Source of the DNA: an uncultured Lachnospiraceae bacterium
Lineage (GTDB): Bacteria > Bacillota_A > Clostridia > Lachnospirales > Lachnospiraceae
Direction: 5' to 3'
NCBI GenBank assembly: GCA_910587905.1
Contig: CAJUOF010000098.1
Coordinates: forward strand, 1 to 7,946
DNA length: 7,946 nt
Shown here in pieces: positions 1 to 6,393 of the stretch; the stretch's first letter is position 1, and every line of letters starts with the position of its first letter. The notes below the pieces were generated by a model, which saw only the letters and a list, made by a program, of their open reading frames with translations, made no database searches and was not told the DNA's origin. Both the position numbers and the translations under genes were made by a program.

Positions 1-19
1 ACGTGTGCTCTTCCGATCT
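1..19. other. Illumina sequencing adapter remnant (not genomic)
   Basis: These bases read ACGTGTGCTCTTCCGATCT, the end of the standard Illumina TruSeq read-2 adapter. On the minus strand they read AGATCGGAAGAGC followed by ACACGT, the familiar 3' read-through sequence. They sit exactly at the contig edge and interrupt a conserved protein in mid-domain. This is untrimmed adapter and should be removed before annotation. The genomic sequence begins at about position 20. Confidence 0.97.
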
Positions 20-1302
20 TCCCGGAACAGGTCGCTGTCCTCGGAGACCATCTCCGGCTCCACCCAGAGCCCGAACTTCAGTCCCATCTCATGAATTTGT
101 TCCGAGAGACCCGAAAGCCCTCCCTTTAGCTTGTGGCGGTTCACCTTCCAGTCGCCAAGGCCCGAACAGTCGTCGTCCCGCTTCCCGAACCACCCGTCGT
201 CCAGCACGAAGAGCTCCACGCCCATGTCCAGGGACTCCCTGGCAATGTTTAAAAGCTTTTCCTCGTCAAAATCGAAGTAGGCCGCCTCCCAGCTGTTGAT
301 CACCACGGGCCTCGGGAGCTTCCGGTAGGGGGAAGTCCCCAGGTTCTCCCGGTAAAGCCTGTGGTAGATGTGGCTCAAGCCCGTCAGACCGTTTCCGGAG
401 TAGGCAAGCACCGCCTCCGGCGAGAAAAAGTCCTCCCCCGGCTCCAGCCGGAACTCAAAGTTCGTCGGGTGGATGCCCATGTTGAGCCTCAGCTGCCGGT
501 ATTGGTCCCGCTCCGCCTCGGCCAGGAAATTGCCGCTGTAAACGAAGGAACAGCCATAGCACCGTCCCCGGTCCTCGTCGGCGGTCTTCTCGCACAGGAT
601 CACGAACGGGTTGTGCTGGTGGGAGGAGGAACCTCTGGTGCTCCCCACCGACTGGACGCCGTTGCGAATGGCCGATCTGGAAGGATGGCGCTCCATCATG
701 TGGCGTCCGTCCAGGGTGATCCAGTCGTAGTTCGCCTCCTTAAAATCCAGGGTGACGGACATCAGCTTTTCCAGCCGGATGGGGCCCCCGCCCTCGTTCA
801 CCACCCGCACCGCCCTCGTGATCACGTTCTTCTCTTCAAACACACCGTAGTAAAGGACCACGCTCACGCCGGAGGCGGCGTCCTTCAGGCGGATCTCCAG
901 GGTATCCGTCCCCTCCCCCTCCAGCGCTCTCACCGAAGGCATTCCGGGAACCTTGTATTTCCCGCTGTAGATGGTATGTCCCGCCGCCTTTCCCGCAAAA
1001 ATGCGGCTTCCGTCGGCATTCCTCACTCCGATGCTCTCCACCCGGTAGTCGCCGCTGTCTGAGGTGGAAAATTCCTGCGGAAGGAAATCCAGCGAAAATG
1101 TCCTGTCGTTCCCCGCCTCGTGGGGATTCGGCGAAAAGCCCCGGTCCCGAAGCTCGATCAGATAGCTCAGATCCTCGTCGGGAATGCGGTCCCCATAATA
1201 CAAATGCAGCAAATCCCCGTATTTACTGATCGCCATCAGATAGGAGCTGTCCCTGGTGTCAAGTCTGAATGTTTTGCTGTGTTCATAAAAGGTAATCGAC
1301 AT
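20..1302 (-). CDS. aga: Alpha-galactosidase, glycoside hydrolase family 36 (C-terminus missing at contig end)
   Basis: Cleaves terminal alpha-1,6-galactose from raffinose, melibiose or related oligosaccharides in the cytoplasm after import. About 427 residues are visible of a family usually near 720-740. Residues 1-330 form the N-terminal beta-sandwich region. The catalytic barrel begins around SWEAAYFDF (337-345), then ELFVLDDGWFGKRDDD (363-378, with the paired Asp 368-369 that contact galactose in GH36), GLGDW (381-385) and GLWVEPEMVS (411-420). The catalytic nucleophile in the KWD motif and the acid/base Asp lie beyond the break and cannot be checked. The ATG at 1302 gives the family-typical start MSITFYEHSKTF. 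An AAAGGA lies 12 bases upstream, a rather long spacing. It is the last visible gene of the operon, 46 bases after the second permease. If translated into the adapter, the protein would gain an artificial DRKSTR tail. Family certain; exact substrate inferred. Confidence 0.95.
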
Positions 1303-1348
1303 AAGACTCTGGTTTCCTTTCTGTACAAAATTCCTGTTTCTTCTTTTT

Positions 1349-2185
1349 TTATTTTCCTCCTGTCATGGCCACGCCCTCGATGAACTGCTTCTGGAAGAAC
1401 AGGTAAAGGACTACCATGGGGATCATGGCCAGCAGGGAGCCTGCCATCATGACCGGGAAGTTGGTGGAGAACTGTCCCCTCAGGGTCGCAAGGCCGGAGG
1501 ACAGGGTCATCATGTTCAGGTCGGTGTTGACGATCAGGGGCCACATCAGGTCTCCATACGCAAACACTGCCGTGAACACCGCCAGGGCCGCCATGGACGC
1601 CTTGGTCAGGGGAGCCATGACCTTGTAGAAGGTCTGCCACTGGGTACAGCCGTCCAGATAGGCCGCCTCGGCGATCTCGTTTGGTATGCCCATGTAGGCC
1701 TGCCTGAGGAAGAAGGTTCCGAAGGCACTGACGATACCGGGGAACACCAGGGCGAACACCGTGTTGGTGAGACCCAGCTTGGCAAGCATCTGATACTGCG
1801 GCGTGATGAAGATCTGGCTGGGCAGCATCATCTGGATCAACACCAGGGAGAACAACACTCCCTTTCCTTTAAAGTTCAGCTTTGCGAAGGCATAGCCCGC
1901 CATGGACGAGAACACCACCGCACACACGACTCTCCAGACAATCATGAGGATCGTGTTTTTATAGAGGGCCAGGAACGGCAGGGACGCCATAGCGTCGCTG
2001 TAATTCTTTCCCTGCCATTCCTGGGGGAGAATCGTCGGAGGAATCAGCATACTTTCCTCAACGCTCTTAAAGCTTGTCAAAAACATCCACACGAAGGGGA
2101 AGATCATAATGATGGAACCGATGATGAAGAACACATAGGTCCCCGCCGTGCGGCGTCTTCTGGATTTTTCCAATGATGATTTCAT
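1349..2185 (-). CDS. Sugar ABC transporter permease, CUT1 family, MsmG/MalG type
   Basis: Second membrane subunit of a carbohydrate importer. The protein has 278 residues, normal for MalG-type permeases, with a short basic N-terminus followed by a first membrane segment at about 16-38 and further hydrophobic segments near 74-98, 108-128, 140-160, 195-215 and 245-264. The cytoplasmic EAA loop, which docks on the ATPase, is at 173-192 (EAAYLDGCTQWQTFYKVMAP), with the conserved EAA and G and a terminal P preceded by MA rather than the usual L. The C-terminus ends in the family-typical FIEGVAMTGGK. An AAAGGAGG sits 5 bases before the ATG. It starts 13 bases after the first permease stop, so the two are co-transcribed. 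Substrate is inferred to be an alpha-galactoside from the adjoining GH36 gene. Confidence 0.95.
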   Translation of the reverse strand: MKSSLEKSRRRRTAGTYVFFIIGSIIMIFPFVWMFLTSFKSVEESMLIPPTILPQEWQGKNYSDAMASLPFLALYKNTILMIVWRVVCAVVFSSMAGYAFAKLNFKGKGVLFSLVLIQMMLPSQIFITPQYQMLAKLGLTNTVFALVFPGIVSAFGTFFLRQAYMGIPNEIAEAAYLDGCTQWQTFYKVMAPLTKASMAALAVFTAVFAYGDLMWPLIVNTDLNMMTLSSGLATLRGQFSTNFPVMMAGSLLAMIPMVVLYLFFQKQFIEGVAMTGGK

Positions 2186-2198
2186 ATGCTCCTCCTTT

Positions 2199-3089
2199 CT
2201 ATACTTCGTAGTTGACCCACTTCTTCTGGCCCCAGAACTGAACCGCCGTCACGAGACCGATGAGCGCCACCGTCCAGATGACCACCGAGGAGCCAAGGCC
2301 CCGGTTGCCGGACACGAAGGACTCACGGTAGAACAGGTACATCAGTGACTGGGCCTTGGTGAGGGCCGGATTCGATTCCTCGACCATCATGTAAATCAGG
2401 TCATATACTTTGATGGAAGACATCAGACGCATGATCAGCACCACGAACAGGGTCGGGGACACCATGGGCAGGGTAATGTGGAAGAACTGCTGCATCTTCG
2501 TCGCCCCGTCCAGGCTGGCCGCCTCGTAGTAGGACTTGGAAATATTCTGAAGTCCGGAGAGAAGCAGCACCGCATCATAACCGATGGCCGACCAGATCGC
2601 CACGATGGCACAGGTGACCATGATGACGTTGGGATTGGTGATCCAGTTGATGCCGGAAGAAAGCATCGTATTAATGATACCATATTCCGTGTTGAACATC
2701 CACTTCCAGACCATGGCCACCGCAGCGGGAGCCACCACCATGGGCAGGAAGAAGATGGCACGGAAGGCCGTTCTTCCCTTGATCTTCGTGTTGAGCATCA
2801 CCGCCACCAGAAGGGCCAGGAAAATCCCGATGGGCACCGTCAGCAGGCAGAAATACAGGGTGTTTAAGTTCGCTCTCCAGAACTCGCCGCTGGTAAACAT
2901 CTGGATGTAGTTTTCCAGCCCCCGCATCTCATAGAGGCCGAAGGGCCTGGTCTTGGAGAAGCTCAGCTTGATCGTGTCGATAAACGGATAAATGTTTAAG
3001 ACCAGCAGGCCGATGATGGTCGGAGCGACCATGATGTAGCCCCATTTTGCTTCGGAGCGGCCGTGCTTGGATTTCTTTGTCTTTCCCAT
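2199..3089 (-). CDS. Sugar ABC transporter permease, CUT1 family, MsmF/MalF type
   Basis: First membrane subunit of the importer, pairing with the MsmG-type permease to form the translocation channel. It has 296 residues. After a basic start (GKTKKSKHGRSEAK) come membrane segments at about 17-36, 76-98, 110-129, 155-178, 208-226 and 266-285. The EAA loop at 189-208 starts EAASLDGATK and ends ITLP, matching the EAA---G---------I-LP consensus well, so ATPase coupling looks intact. The FFLPMVVAP stretch at 113-121 is typical of this family. The ATG at 3089 is preceded by AGGAGGAGG with a 6-base spacer. The gene lies only 15 bases after the binding-protein stop, and that stop codon directly abuts the ribosome site, consistent with translational linkage. 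Confidence 0.96.
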   Translation of the reverse strand: MGKTKKSKHGRSEAKWGYIMVAPTIIGLLVLNIYPFIDTIKLSFSKTRPFGLYEMRGLENYIQMFTSGEFWRANLNTLYFCLLTVPIGIFLALLVAVMLNTKIKGRTAFRAIFFLPMVVAPAAVAMVWKWMFNTEYGIINTMLSSGINWITNPNVIMVTCAIVAIWSAIGYDAVLLLSGLQNISKSYYEAASLDGATKMQQFFHITLPMVSPTLFVVLIMRLMSSIKVYDLIYMMVEESNPALTKAQSLMYLFYRESFVSGNRGLGSSVVIWTVALIGLVTAVQFWGQKKWVNYEV

Positions 3090-3104
3090 ACTGCACCTCC
3101 TCCT

Positions 3105-4403
3105 TTAATCATCCTCGGCGGCTTTTCGGACGGCCTCCTGCATGGCTGCAAGGCCCTCCTCAACGGTCTGGTCGCCGGAATAGATCTTTAACAGGTTGTC
3201 AGTTACCTGAACCTTCCAAACAGGACGGTACTTGTTGTTGACCGACTGGATGCTGTAGTCGAACATGTCGACAAATTTCTCAACATTAAGCCGGTAATCA
3301 AACTGGTCGAACACGCCGATCCAGGTATCCTCGAGCCCCTGATAGGCCGGGATCGCCGCACCGGACTCGCCCTGGATCCGCTGGCCCTCCTCGGAGCCGA
3401 AGAAACGGAGCACGTCCTTCACCACTTCCAGGTTCTTGCCCGTGGCCGAGGTAGAATAGCACAGGCCGTTGGAGATGGTCGCCCGACCGTCGCCCTCCGC
3501 CGGGTTGGGGCACTTGGGCAGGACCGCCACGTCCCATTTCCCTTCCATATTGGGATAATTCTTCATCTCGTTGAGGATGTTCCAGTTCCCTTCGAAGAAC
3601 ATGGCACCCTGCTCCGAGAAAAACGCCGTTCCGGGAGAAGTCTCCGCAAAATAGTTCTGGTCCGGACACCAGTCATTCTCCTGGAGTCCGATGTAAAACT
3701 TCATGGCGTCGATGGTGGCCGGGTTGTCAAACCCTCCGGTGACCTTGTCCTCCGCCAATATGTAGCCGCCGTTCTGATATACGAAATTCCAGTATCCCAG
3801 CTGGTCGTCACCGTAAGCCATGTATCCGTATTTTCCGGTGGCGTCGTAGATCTTCTGAGACGCCTCGCAAAGGTCGTCCCAGGTCCAGTTCTCATCCGGG
3901 TACGCCACCTTCGCAGCGTCAAACATCTCCTTGTTGTAGACAAGGCCTACCGTGTCCTTGTCCTTGGGAACCCCGTAGTACCTCCCGTCGCTCCCCATAA
4001 CGTTGGACAGGGATACCTCCGAATAATGATCCTGAAAGAAATTCGGATCCTCTTCATCGTACAGGTCTGTCAAATCCGCAATCTTCCCGTAATCCGCATA
4101 CTTTAAGATCTCATTGGTATGCATCCAGAAAATGTCGGGCATCTGATTGGAAATGGCAGCCGCTTCCAGCTTGGTCCAGTACTCGCCCCAGCTCGTGACC
4201 TGGACCTCGATCACCACGTCGGGATGCTTCGCCGTGTACGCATCGCACACGGCCTGCATACCGTCACGCTGAGCCACGTCCCAGATCTGGAACGTGAGGT
4301 GCGTCTTGCCGTCCGCCGATTTTCCGCTCCCGCAGGCCGAACACAGGCCCACAAGCAATGCACAGGCAGACAGCATCAGCAAAATTTTCCTAATCCTTTT
4401 CAC
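3105..4403 (-). CDS. Sugar ABC transporter solute-binding lipoprotein (family 1, MsmE-like)
   Basis: Extracellular, membrane-anchored receptor that captures the sugar and delivers it to the two permeases. The protein has 432 residues. A basic tip (MKRIRK) and hydrophobic core (7-20) lead to a lipobox LCSAC with the probable lipidated Cys at 24. The -3 residue is Cys rather than the usual Leu, so the box is slightly atypical. Family 1 hallmarks are NQMPDIFWMHTN (86-97), YYGVPKDKDTVGLVYNKEMF (142-161), the WTWDDL segment (173-178), and FFSEQGAMFFEGNW (261-274), plus many aromatic residues suitable for sugar stacking. Translation begins at a GTG, supported by AAGGAGG 6 bases upstream; an earlier ATG at 4419 is out of frame. 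It is first in the operon behind a long leader. The alpha-galactoside substrate is inferred from the linked GH36 enzyme. Confidence 0.95.
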   Translation of the reverse strand: MKRIRKILLMLSACALLVGLCSACGSGKSADGKTHLTFQIWDVAQRDGMQAVCDAYTAKHPDVVIEVQVTSWGEYWTKLEAAAISNQMPDIFWMHTNEILKYADYGKIADLTDLYDEEDPNFFQDHYSEVSLSNVMGSDGRYYGVPKDKDTVGLVYNKEMFDAAKVAYPDENWTWDDLCEASQKIYDATGKYGYMAYGDDQLGYWNFVYQNGGYILAEDKVTGGFDNPATIDAMKFYIGLQENDWCPDQNYFAETSPGTAFFSEQGAMFFEGNWNILNEMKNYPNMEGKWDVAVLPKCPNPAEGDGRATISNGLCYSTSATGKNLEVVKDVLRFFGSEEGQRIQGESGAAIPAYQGLEDTWIGVFDQFDYRLNVEKFVDMFDYSIQSVNNKYRPVWKVQVTDNLLKIYSGDQTVEEGLAAMQEAVRKAAEDD

Positions 4404-4409
4404 AGCCTT

Positions 4410-4416
4410 CCTCCTT
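4410..4416 (-). promoter_or_regulatory. Ribosome binding site fixing the GTG start of the binding-protein gene
   Basis: AAGGAGG on the minus strand with a 6-base spacer to the GTG at 4403-4401. It rules in the non-ATG start, because the nearby ATG at 4419 is 16 bases upstream, is out of frame and itself overlaps the ribosome site region. Confidence 0.85.
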
Positions 4417-4490
4417 CATTGTTTATTCTCGCGGGGACGATCAGACAAACGCACGTCTTTCTTATGCTCTTTTGGCGAATCCCCCGCGGC

Positions 4491-4518
4491 GGCAAATGCC
4501 GTTTTTGTGACATTTGCC
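4491..4518 (-). promoter_or_regulatory. Inverted repeat / hairpin in the leader of the sugar operon
   Basis: GGCAAATG (4491-4498) and CATTTGCC (4511-4518) are perfect 8-bp arms around a 12-base spacer. They lie 20-48 bases after the predicted transcription start, in a leader of about 135 bases. The pair could be an RNA hairpin or a DNA operator for a repressor such as a LacI-type protein. No T-run follows, so it is not a simple terminator. Function is unknown. Confidence 0.5.
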
Positions 4519-4545
4519 AGAGATACATGGGTGTTTCGTATTAGG

Positions 4546-4573
4546 ATTATATCAAATCCACCCAATACCATAA
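4546..4573 (-). promoter_or_regulatory. Promoter of the sugar uptake operon
   Basis: On the minus strand a perfect -10 TATAAT (4551-4546) follows a weak -35 TTATGG (4573-4568) with a 16-base spacer; the base pair TG lies two positions before the -10. The poor -35 is covered by an operator half-site at 4565-4575, the usual arrangement at promoters that need an AraC-family activator. The start point would fall near 4539, leaving a leader of about 135 bases. Confidence 0.65.
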
Positions 4574-4652
4574 TATGAACAAGAAAAATTCATATATACC
4601 AAAATACAACATCTATACTTTTTTCATGAAACGTGTTATCATTTTGGTATAT
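4565..4652. promoter_or_regulatory. Operator array: three related half-sites for a regulator
   Basis: ATACCATAATA (4565-4575) and ATACCAAAATA (4596-4606) are direct repeats differing at one base of 11, with starts 31 bases apart, about three helical turns. The second belongs to ATATACCAAAAT (4594-4605), whose exact reverse complement ATTTTGGTATAT is at 4641-4652. The three sites lie between the AraC-family gene and the sugar operon, and the proximal one overlaps the operon -35 box. The simplest reading is binding of the divergent AraC-family protein for activation, with the far site perhaps used for looping or autoregulation. A TATACT at 4614-4619 between the sites could be a -10 for the regulator gene, but no -35 is visible. 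Confidence 0.6.
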
Positions 4653-4665
4653 GCGATACCAGGGA

Positions 4666-4677
4666 GCCCTGCAGGGC
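4666..4677. repeat. Perfect 12-bp palindrome in the divergent control region
   Basis: GCCCTGCAGGGC is fully self-complementary. It is flanked by another short inverted pair, GCGATACC (4653-4660) and GGTATCGC (4716-4723). All are upstream of the regulator gene, in its probable leader. They could be a second operator or leader structure; short GC-rich palindromes also occur by chance. Confidence 0.35.
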
Positions 4678-4789
4678 GAACTTCGAATGTGTACAGGACC
4701 GGGCAGCAATCCGTCGGTATCGCCTCCCCATTGTAATCCGTAATCATTCAAACACCGATCGCACTTGACACATCACAGGAGGGGAAGCA

Positions 4790-5665
4790 ATGGAAAACAG
4801 ACTGAAATTTAAGATCTTTCAAAACGACAACCACATCGACCTGACGCTGTTCCAATTCGGCTGGGAACGGTGCGCACCGCTCCACTCCTACGGCCCCGCC
4901 GTAAGGAACCATTATCTGTTCCATTATGTGTTCTCCGGCAAAGGGACCCTCATGTCCACCGATTCCGCCGGAAACACTTCCCAGTATCAGCTCGAGGCCG
5001 GAAAAGGGTTCCTGATCTGCCCCAAGCAGGTGAACACCTACCACGCCGACGAGCGCCACCCCTGGGAATACGCCTGGATCGAGTTTGACGGCATCAAGGC
5101 GGCCGATTACCTCCGGATGACCGGGCTGGACTTCGACCATCCCATCTATCAGTTAAAAAACCGGGACGGCGCTTCCTCCATCCGCAATGAAATGATGTAC
5201 ATCATCGACAATCCGGACAACTCCGTCATCAGCCAGATCGGGCATCTGTACCTCTTTTTCGACCGGCTCGTCGCCAACTCCGCCAATCGGAAGGAAAACC
5301 GGTCCGGCAGCCTCCGTGACTTTTATATTAAGGAGGCAATCACCTTTATCGAGCAGAATTATAACTTCCCCATCACCGTGGAGAGCGTGGCTGCCTTCTG
5401 CGGCTTAAACCGCAACTATCTGAGCAAGCTGTTCCGGGAATCCTTAAACCAGACCCTCCAGCAGTTCCTCATGTCCTACCGCATGAACAAGGCCGCCGAC
5501 CTGCTCTCCTCCACGGACATGAGCGTGGCCGAGGTGGGCTGCCGCTGCGGCTACCAGAACCAGCTCCATTTTTCCAGGGCCTTCAAAAGCGTGGTCGGCG
5601 CCTCACCCTCCCAGTGGCGGATAGCGCATTCCCCCCAGTCCGTGGGAAGGCCGCCGGAAAAATAA
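4790..5665 (+). CDS. AraC/XylS-family transcriptional regulator, MsmR-like
   Basis: Probably the sugar-responsive activator of the divergent transport operon. It has 291 residues. The N-terminal cupin-type sensing domain spans about 20-110, recognisable by LFHYVFSGKGTL (43-54), the GKGFLICPKQ turn (71-80) and YHADERHPWEYAWIEFDG (84-101), a pattern seen in regulators of alpha-galactoside genes. After a helical linker come two helix-turn-helix units, at about 196-216 (VESVAAFCGLNRNYLSKLFRE) with recognition helix around 206-216, and at 245-270. The AraC signature runs GYQNQLHFSRAFK, then GASPSQWR, at 254-277. The start at 4790 has AGGAGGGG (4777-4784) five bases upstream. The divergent position and the operator array between the genes support local control. 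Ligand identity is inferred only. Confidence 0.94.
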   Translation: MENRLKFKIFQNDNHIDLTLFQFGWERCAPLHSYGPAVRNHYLFHYVFSGKGTLMSTDSAGNTSQYQLEAGKGFLICPKQVNTYHADERHPWEYAWIEFDGIKAADYLRMTGLDFDHPIYQLKNRDGASSIRNEMMYIIDNPDNSVISQIGHLYLFFDRLVANSANRKENRSGSLRDFYIKEAITFIEQNYNFPITVESVAAFCGLNRNYLSKLFRESLNQTLQQFLMSYRMNKAADLLSSTDMSVAEVGCRCGYQNQLHFSRAFKSVVGASPSQWRIAHSPQSVGRPPEK

Positions 5666-5696
5666 GCGCAGGGGACTTCCCTGCACGGGCCTGCGC
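5666..5696 (+). other. Hairpin directly after the regulator stop codon
   Basis: GCGCAGG (5666-5672) pairs with CCTGCGC (5690-5696). An alternative smaller hairpin GCAGGG (5668-5673) with CCCTGC (5679-5684) has a 5-base loop. The structure begins on the base after the TAA. No T-run follows, so alone it is not a classic terminator. It may protect the mRNA 3' end or work with the next hairpin. Confidence 0.55.
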
Positions 5697-5701
5697 ATAA
5701 A

Positions 5702-5750
5702 AAGTCCCGTATCCGGCAGAATTCGCATTCTTCTGCCAAATACGGGACTT
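5702..5750. terminator. Strong hairpin terminator, probably bidirectional
   Basis: AAGTCCCGTAT (5702-5712) pairs with ATACGGGACTT (5740-5750); inside, after a 2x2 mismatch, GGCAGAA (5715-5721) pairs with TTCTGCC (5731-5737) around a 9-base loop. On the minus strand the stem ends in five T, giving a standard intrinsic terminator for transcription arriving from the right. On the plus strand the following TTGTTC is only weakly T-rich, but the stem could still end the regulator transcript. Confidence 0.75.
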
Positions 5751-5840
5751 GTTCATGGGTTGAAAACCGAGGCCAGAAGGTTATCCAGCAATTTTATATG
5801 AAGTTGTTCGTTATGCTTTGAGTCTTCATGATTCTCAGTC

Positions 5841-5852
5841 ACCGTAATTATA
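5841..5852. repeat. Direct repeat, left copy, flanking the HicA module
   Basis: ACCGTAATTATA matches ACCGTAACTATA at 6394-6405 in 11 of 12 bases. The two copies bracket the promoter and both genes of the toxin-antitoxin-like pair. They may be an insertion scar or a recombination site. The stretch 5751-5887 around this copy has no gene that can be supported. Confidence 0.4.
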
Positions 5853-5887
5853 CTGGCATAAAAGTTGCGCAGATCACACCAGCGCCG

Positions 5888-5916
5888 TTGACTTCTCCAG
5901 GGATCATGAATATAAT
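5888..5916 (+). promoter_or_regulatory. Promoter of the DUF1902-hicA pair
   Basis: TTGACT (-35, 5888-5893) and TATAAT (-10, 5911-5916) are separated by exactly 17 bases, a near-consensus housekeeping promoter. The start point would be near 5923, giving a leader of about 55 bases before the first gene. Downstream ATATTAT and TGTTAAACT tracts are AT-rich, but no clear operator palindrome is seen. Confidence 0.75.
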
Positions 5917-5964
5917 ATTATCAGTTGTTAAACTCATTTCAGTATCTATGGATACTTTCTGCAT

Positions 5965-5970
5965 GGAGGT
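5965..5970 (+). promoter_or_regulatory. Ribosome binding site selecting the start of the DUF1902 gene
   Basis: GGAGGT lies 7 bases before the ATG at 5978. It overlaps an earlier in-frame ATG at 5963 and is far downstream of the reading-frame opening at 5828, so the shorter 72-residue product is favoured. Confidence 0.8.
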
Positions 5971-5977
5971 ATGGGTG

Positions 5978-6196
5978 ATGGAATATACGATAACCTTTTC
6001 CTGGGACAATGAAGCTAACGTGTGGATCGCCACAAGTGACGATATTCCCGGTCTTGTATTGGAATCTGGTTCTTTCGACGCTCTGCTGGAACGCACGCGC
6101 TTTGCCGTTCCGGAGCTGCTTGCGCTGAATTTATCAGAATCTCAGCCTTTATCTCTTACCTTTAAATCAGAACGGCGGGAAAGGATGATTCTATAA
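5978..6196 (+). CDS. DUF1902 / HicB-like antitoxin candidate
   Basis: Small protein of 72 residues beginning MEYTITFSWDNEANVWIATS. The order of a beta strand, a WD-N-A-VWIATSDDIPGL core (9-27), the LESGSFDALLERTRFAVPELLALN helix region and a short tail matches the DUF1902 family, a relative of the HicB fold that commonly sits beside HicA toxins. Its likely job is to bind and block HicA. Unlike full-length HicB it stops right after the core and has no C-terminal helix-turn-helix or ribbon-helix-helix DNA-binding domain, so it may not repress its own promoter. The frame is open further upstream to 5828, but the ribosome site and the promoter at 5888-5916 argue for the 5978 start. Its TAA overlaps the hicA ATG by one base, so translation is coupled. 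Confidence 0.85.
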   Translation: MEYTITFSWDNEANVWIATSDDIPGLVLESGSFDALLERTRFAVPELLALNLSESQPLSLTFKSERRERMIL

Positions 6197-6390
6197 TGGC
6201 TGAATACGAAAAGAAAGTACGTAAAGTCCTTTCCCAAAACGGATGTTCCTTTTATCGCCGTGGAAAGGGCGATCATGATATCTGGTACAGTCCTATTACG
6301 AACCGGCATATCACTGTTGACACAAAGATAAAATCAAGACACACTGCAAATGCAATTCTGAAGCAAAGTGGAATCTCTTATAGGTTCTGA
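6196..6390 (+). CDS. hicA: HicA-family mRNA interferase toxin
   Basis: A 64-residue protein of the HicA family (YcfA-like, double-stranded-RNA-binding fold), which cleaves mRNA when free of antitoxin. Visible hallmarks are the N-terminal helix EYEKKVRKVLSQNG (3-16), the RRGKGDHDIWYSP segment (21-33) holding the expected catalytic His at 27, the central strand HITVDTKIKS, and the closing helix with NAILKQSGIS, which is the usual HicA ending. It has the normal small size for the family and appears intact. Gene order is antitoxin first, then toxin, the reverse of E. coli hicAB. AAAGGA ends 10 bases before the ATG, and the start overlaps the preceding stop. Substrate and activity in this host are not shown by sequence. 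Confidence 0.92.
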   Translation: MAEYEKKVRKVLSQNGCSFYRRGKGDHDIWYSPITNRHITVDTKIKSRHTANAILKQSGISYRF

Positions 6391-6393
6391 TCA

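Noticed and set aside
361..1062. 233-residue plus-strand reading frame
   Set aside because: It is the antisense shadow of the GH36 gene, whose conserved motifs fix the true frame; no ribosome site or recognisable domain.
1303..1351. Possible terminator between the second permease and the alpha-galactosidase
   Set aside because: There is an A/T-rich run but no stem; the gap is 46 bases and the genes read the same way, so co-transcription is more likely.
4417..4419. ATG upstream of the binding-protein gene as an alternative start
   Set aside because: It is 16 bases before the GTG and out of frame with the lipoprotein, and it abuts the ribosome site itself.
4626..4642. cre-like ATGAAA-CG-TGTTATCAT between the operator half-sites
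   Set aside because: The spacing around the central CG does not fit the catabolite-responsive consensus and only 5 of 8 mirrored positions match. Too weak to call, though carbon catabolite control would be plausible.
4765..4770. Perfect TTGACA on the plus strand before the AraC-family gene
   Set aside because: It is only 19 bases before the start codon, so a matching -10 would fall on the start codon and leave no leader; the ribosome site lies between. Treated as chance.
5828..5977. Longer 122-residue form of the DUF1902 protein
   Set aside because: The good promoter (5888-5916) lies inside the extension and GGAGGT is placed for the 5978 ATG. The extra residues do not resemble the family.
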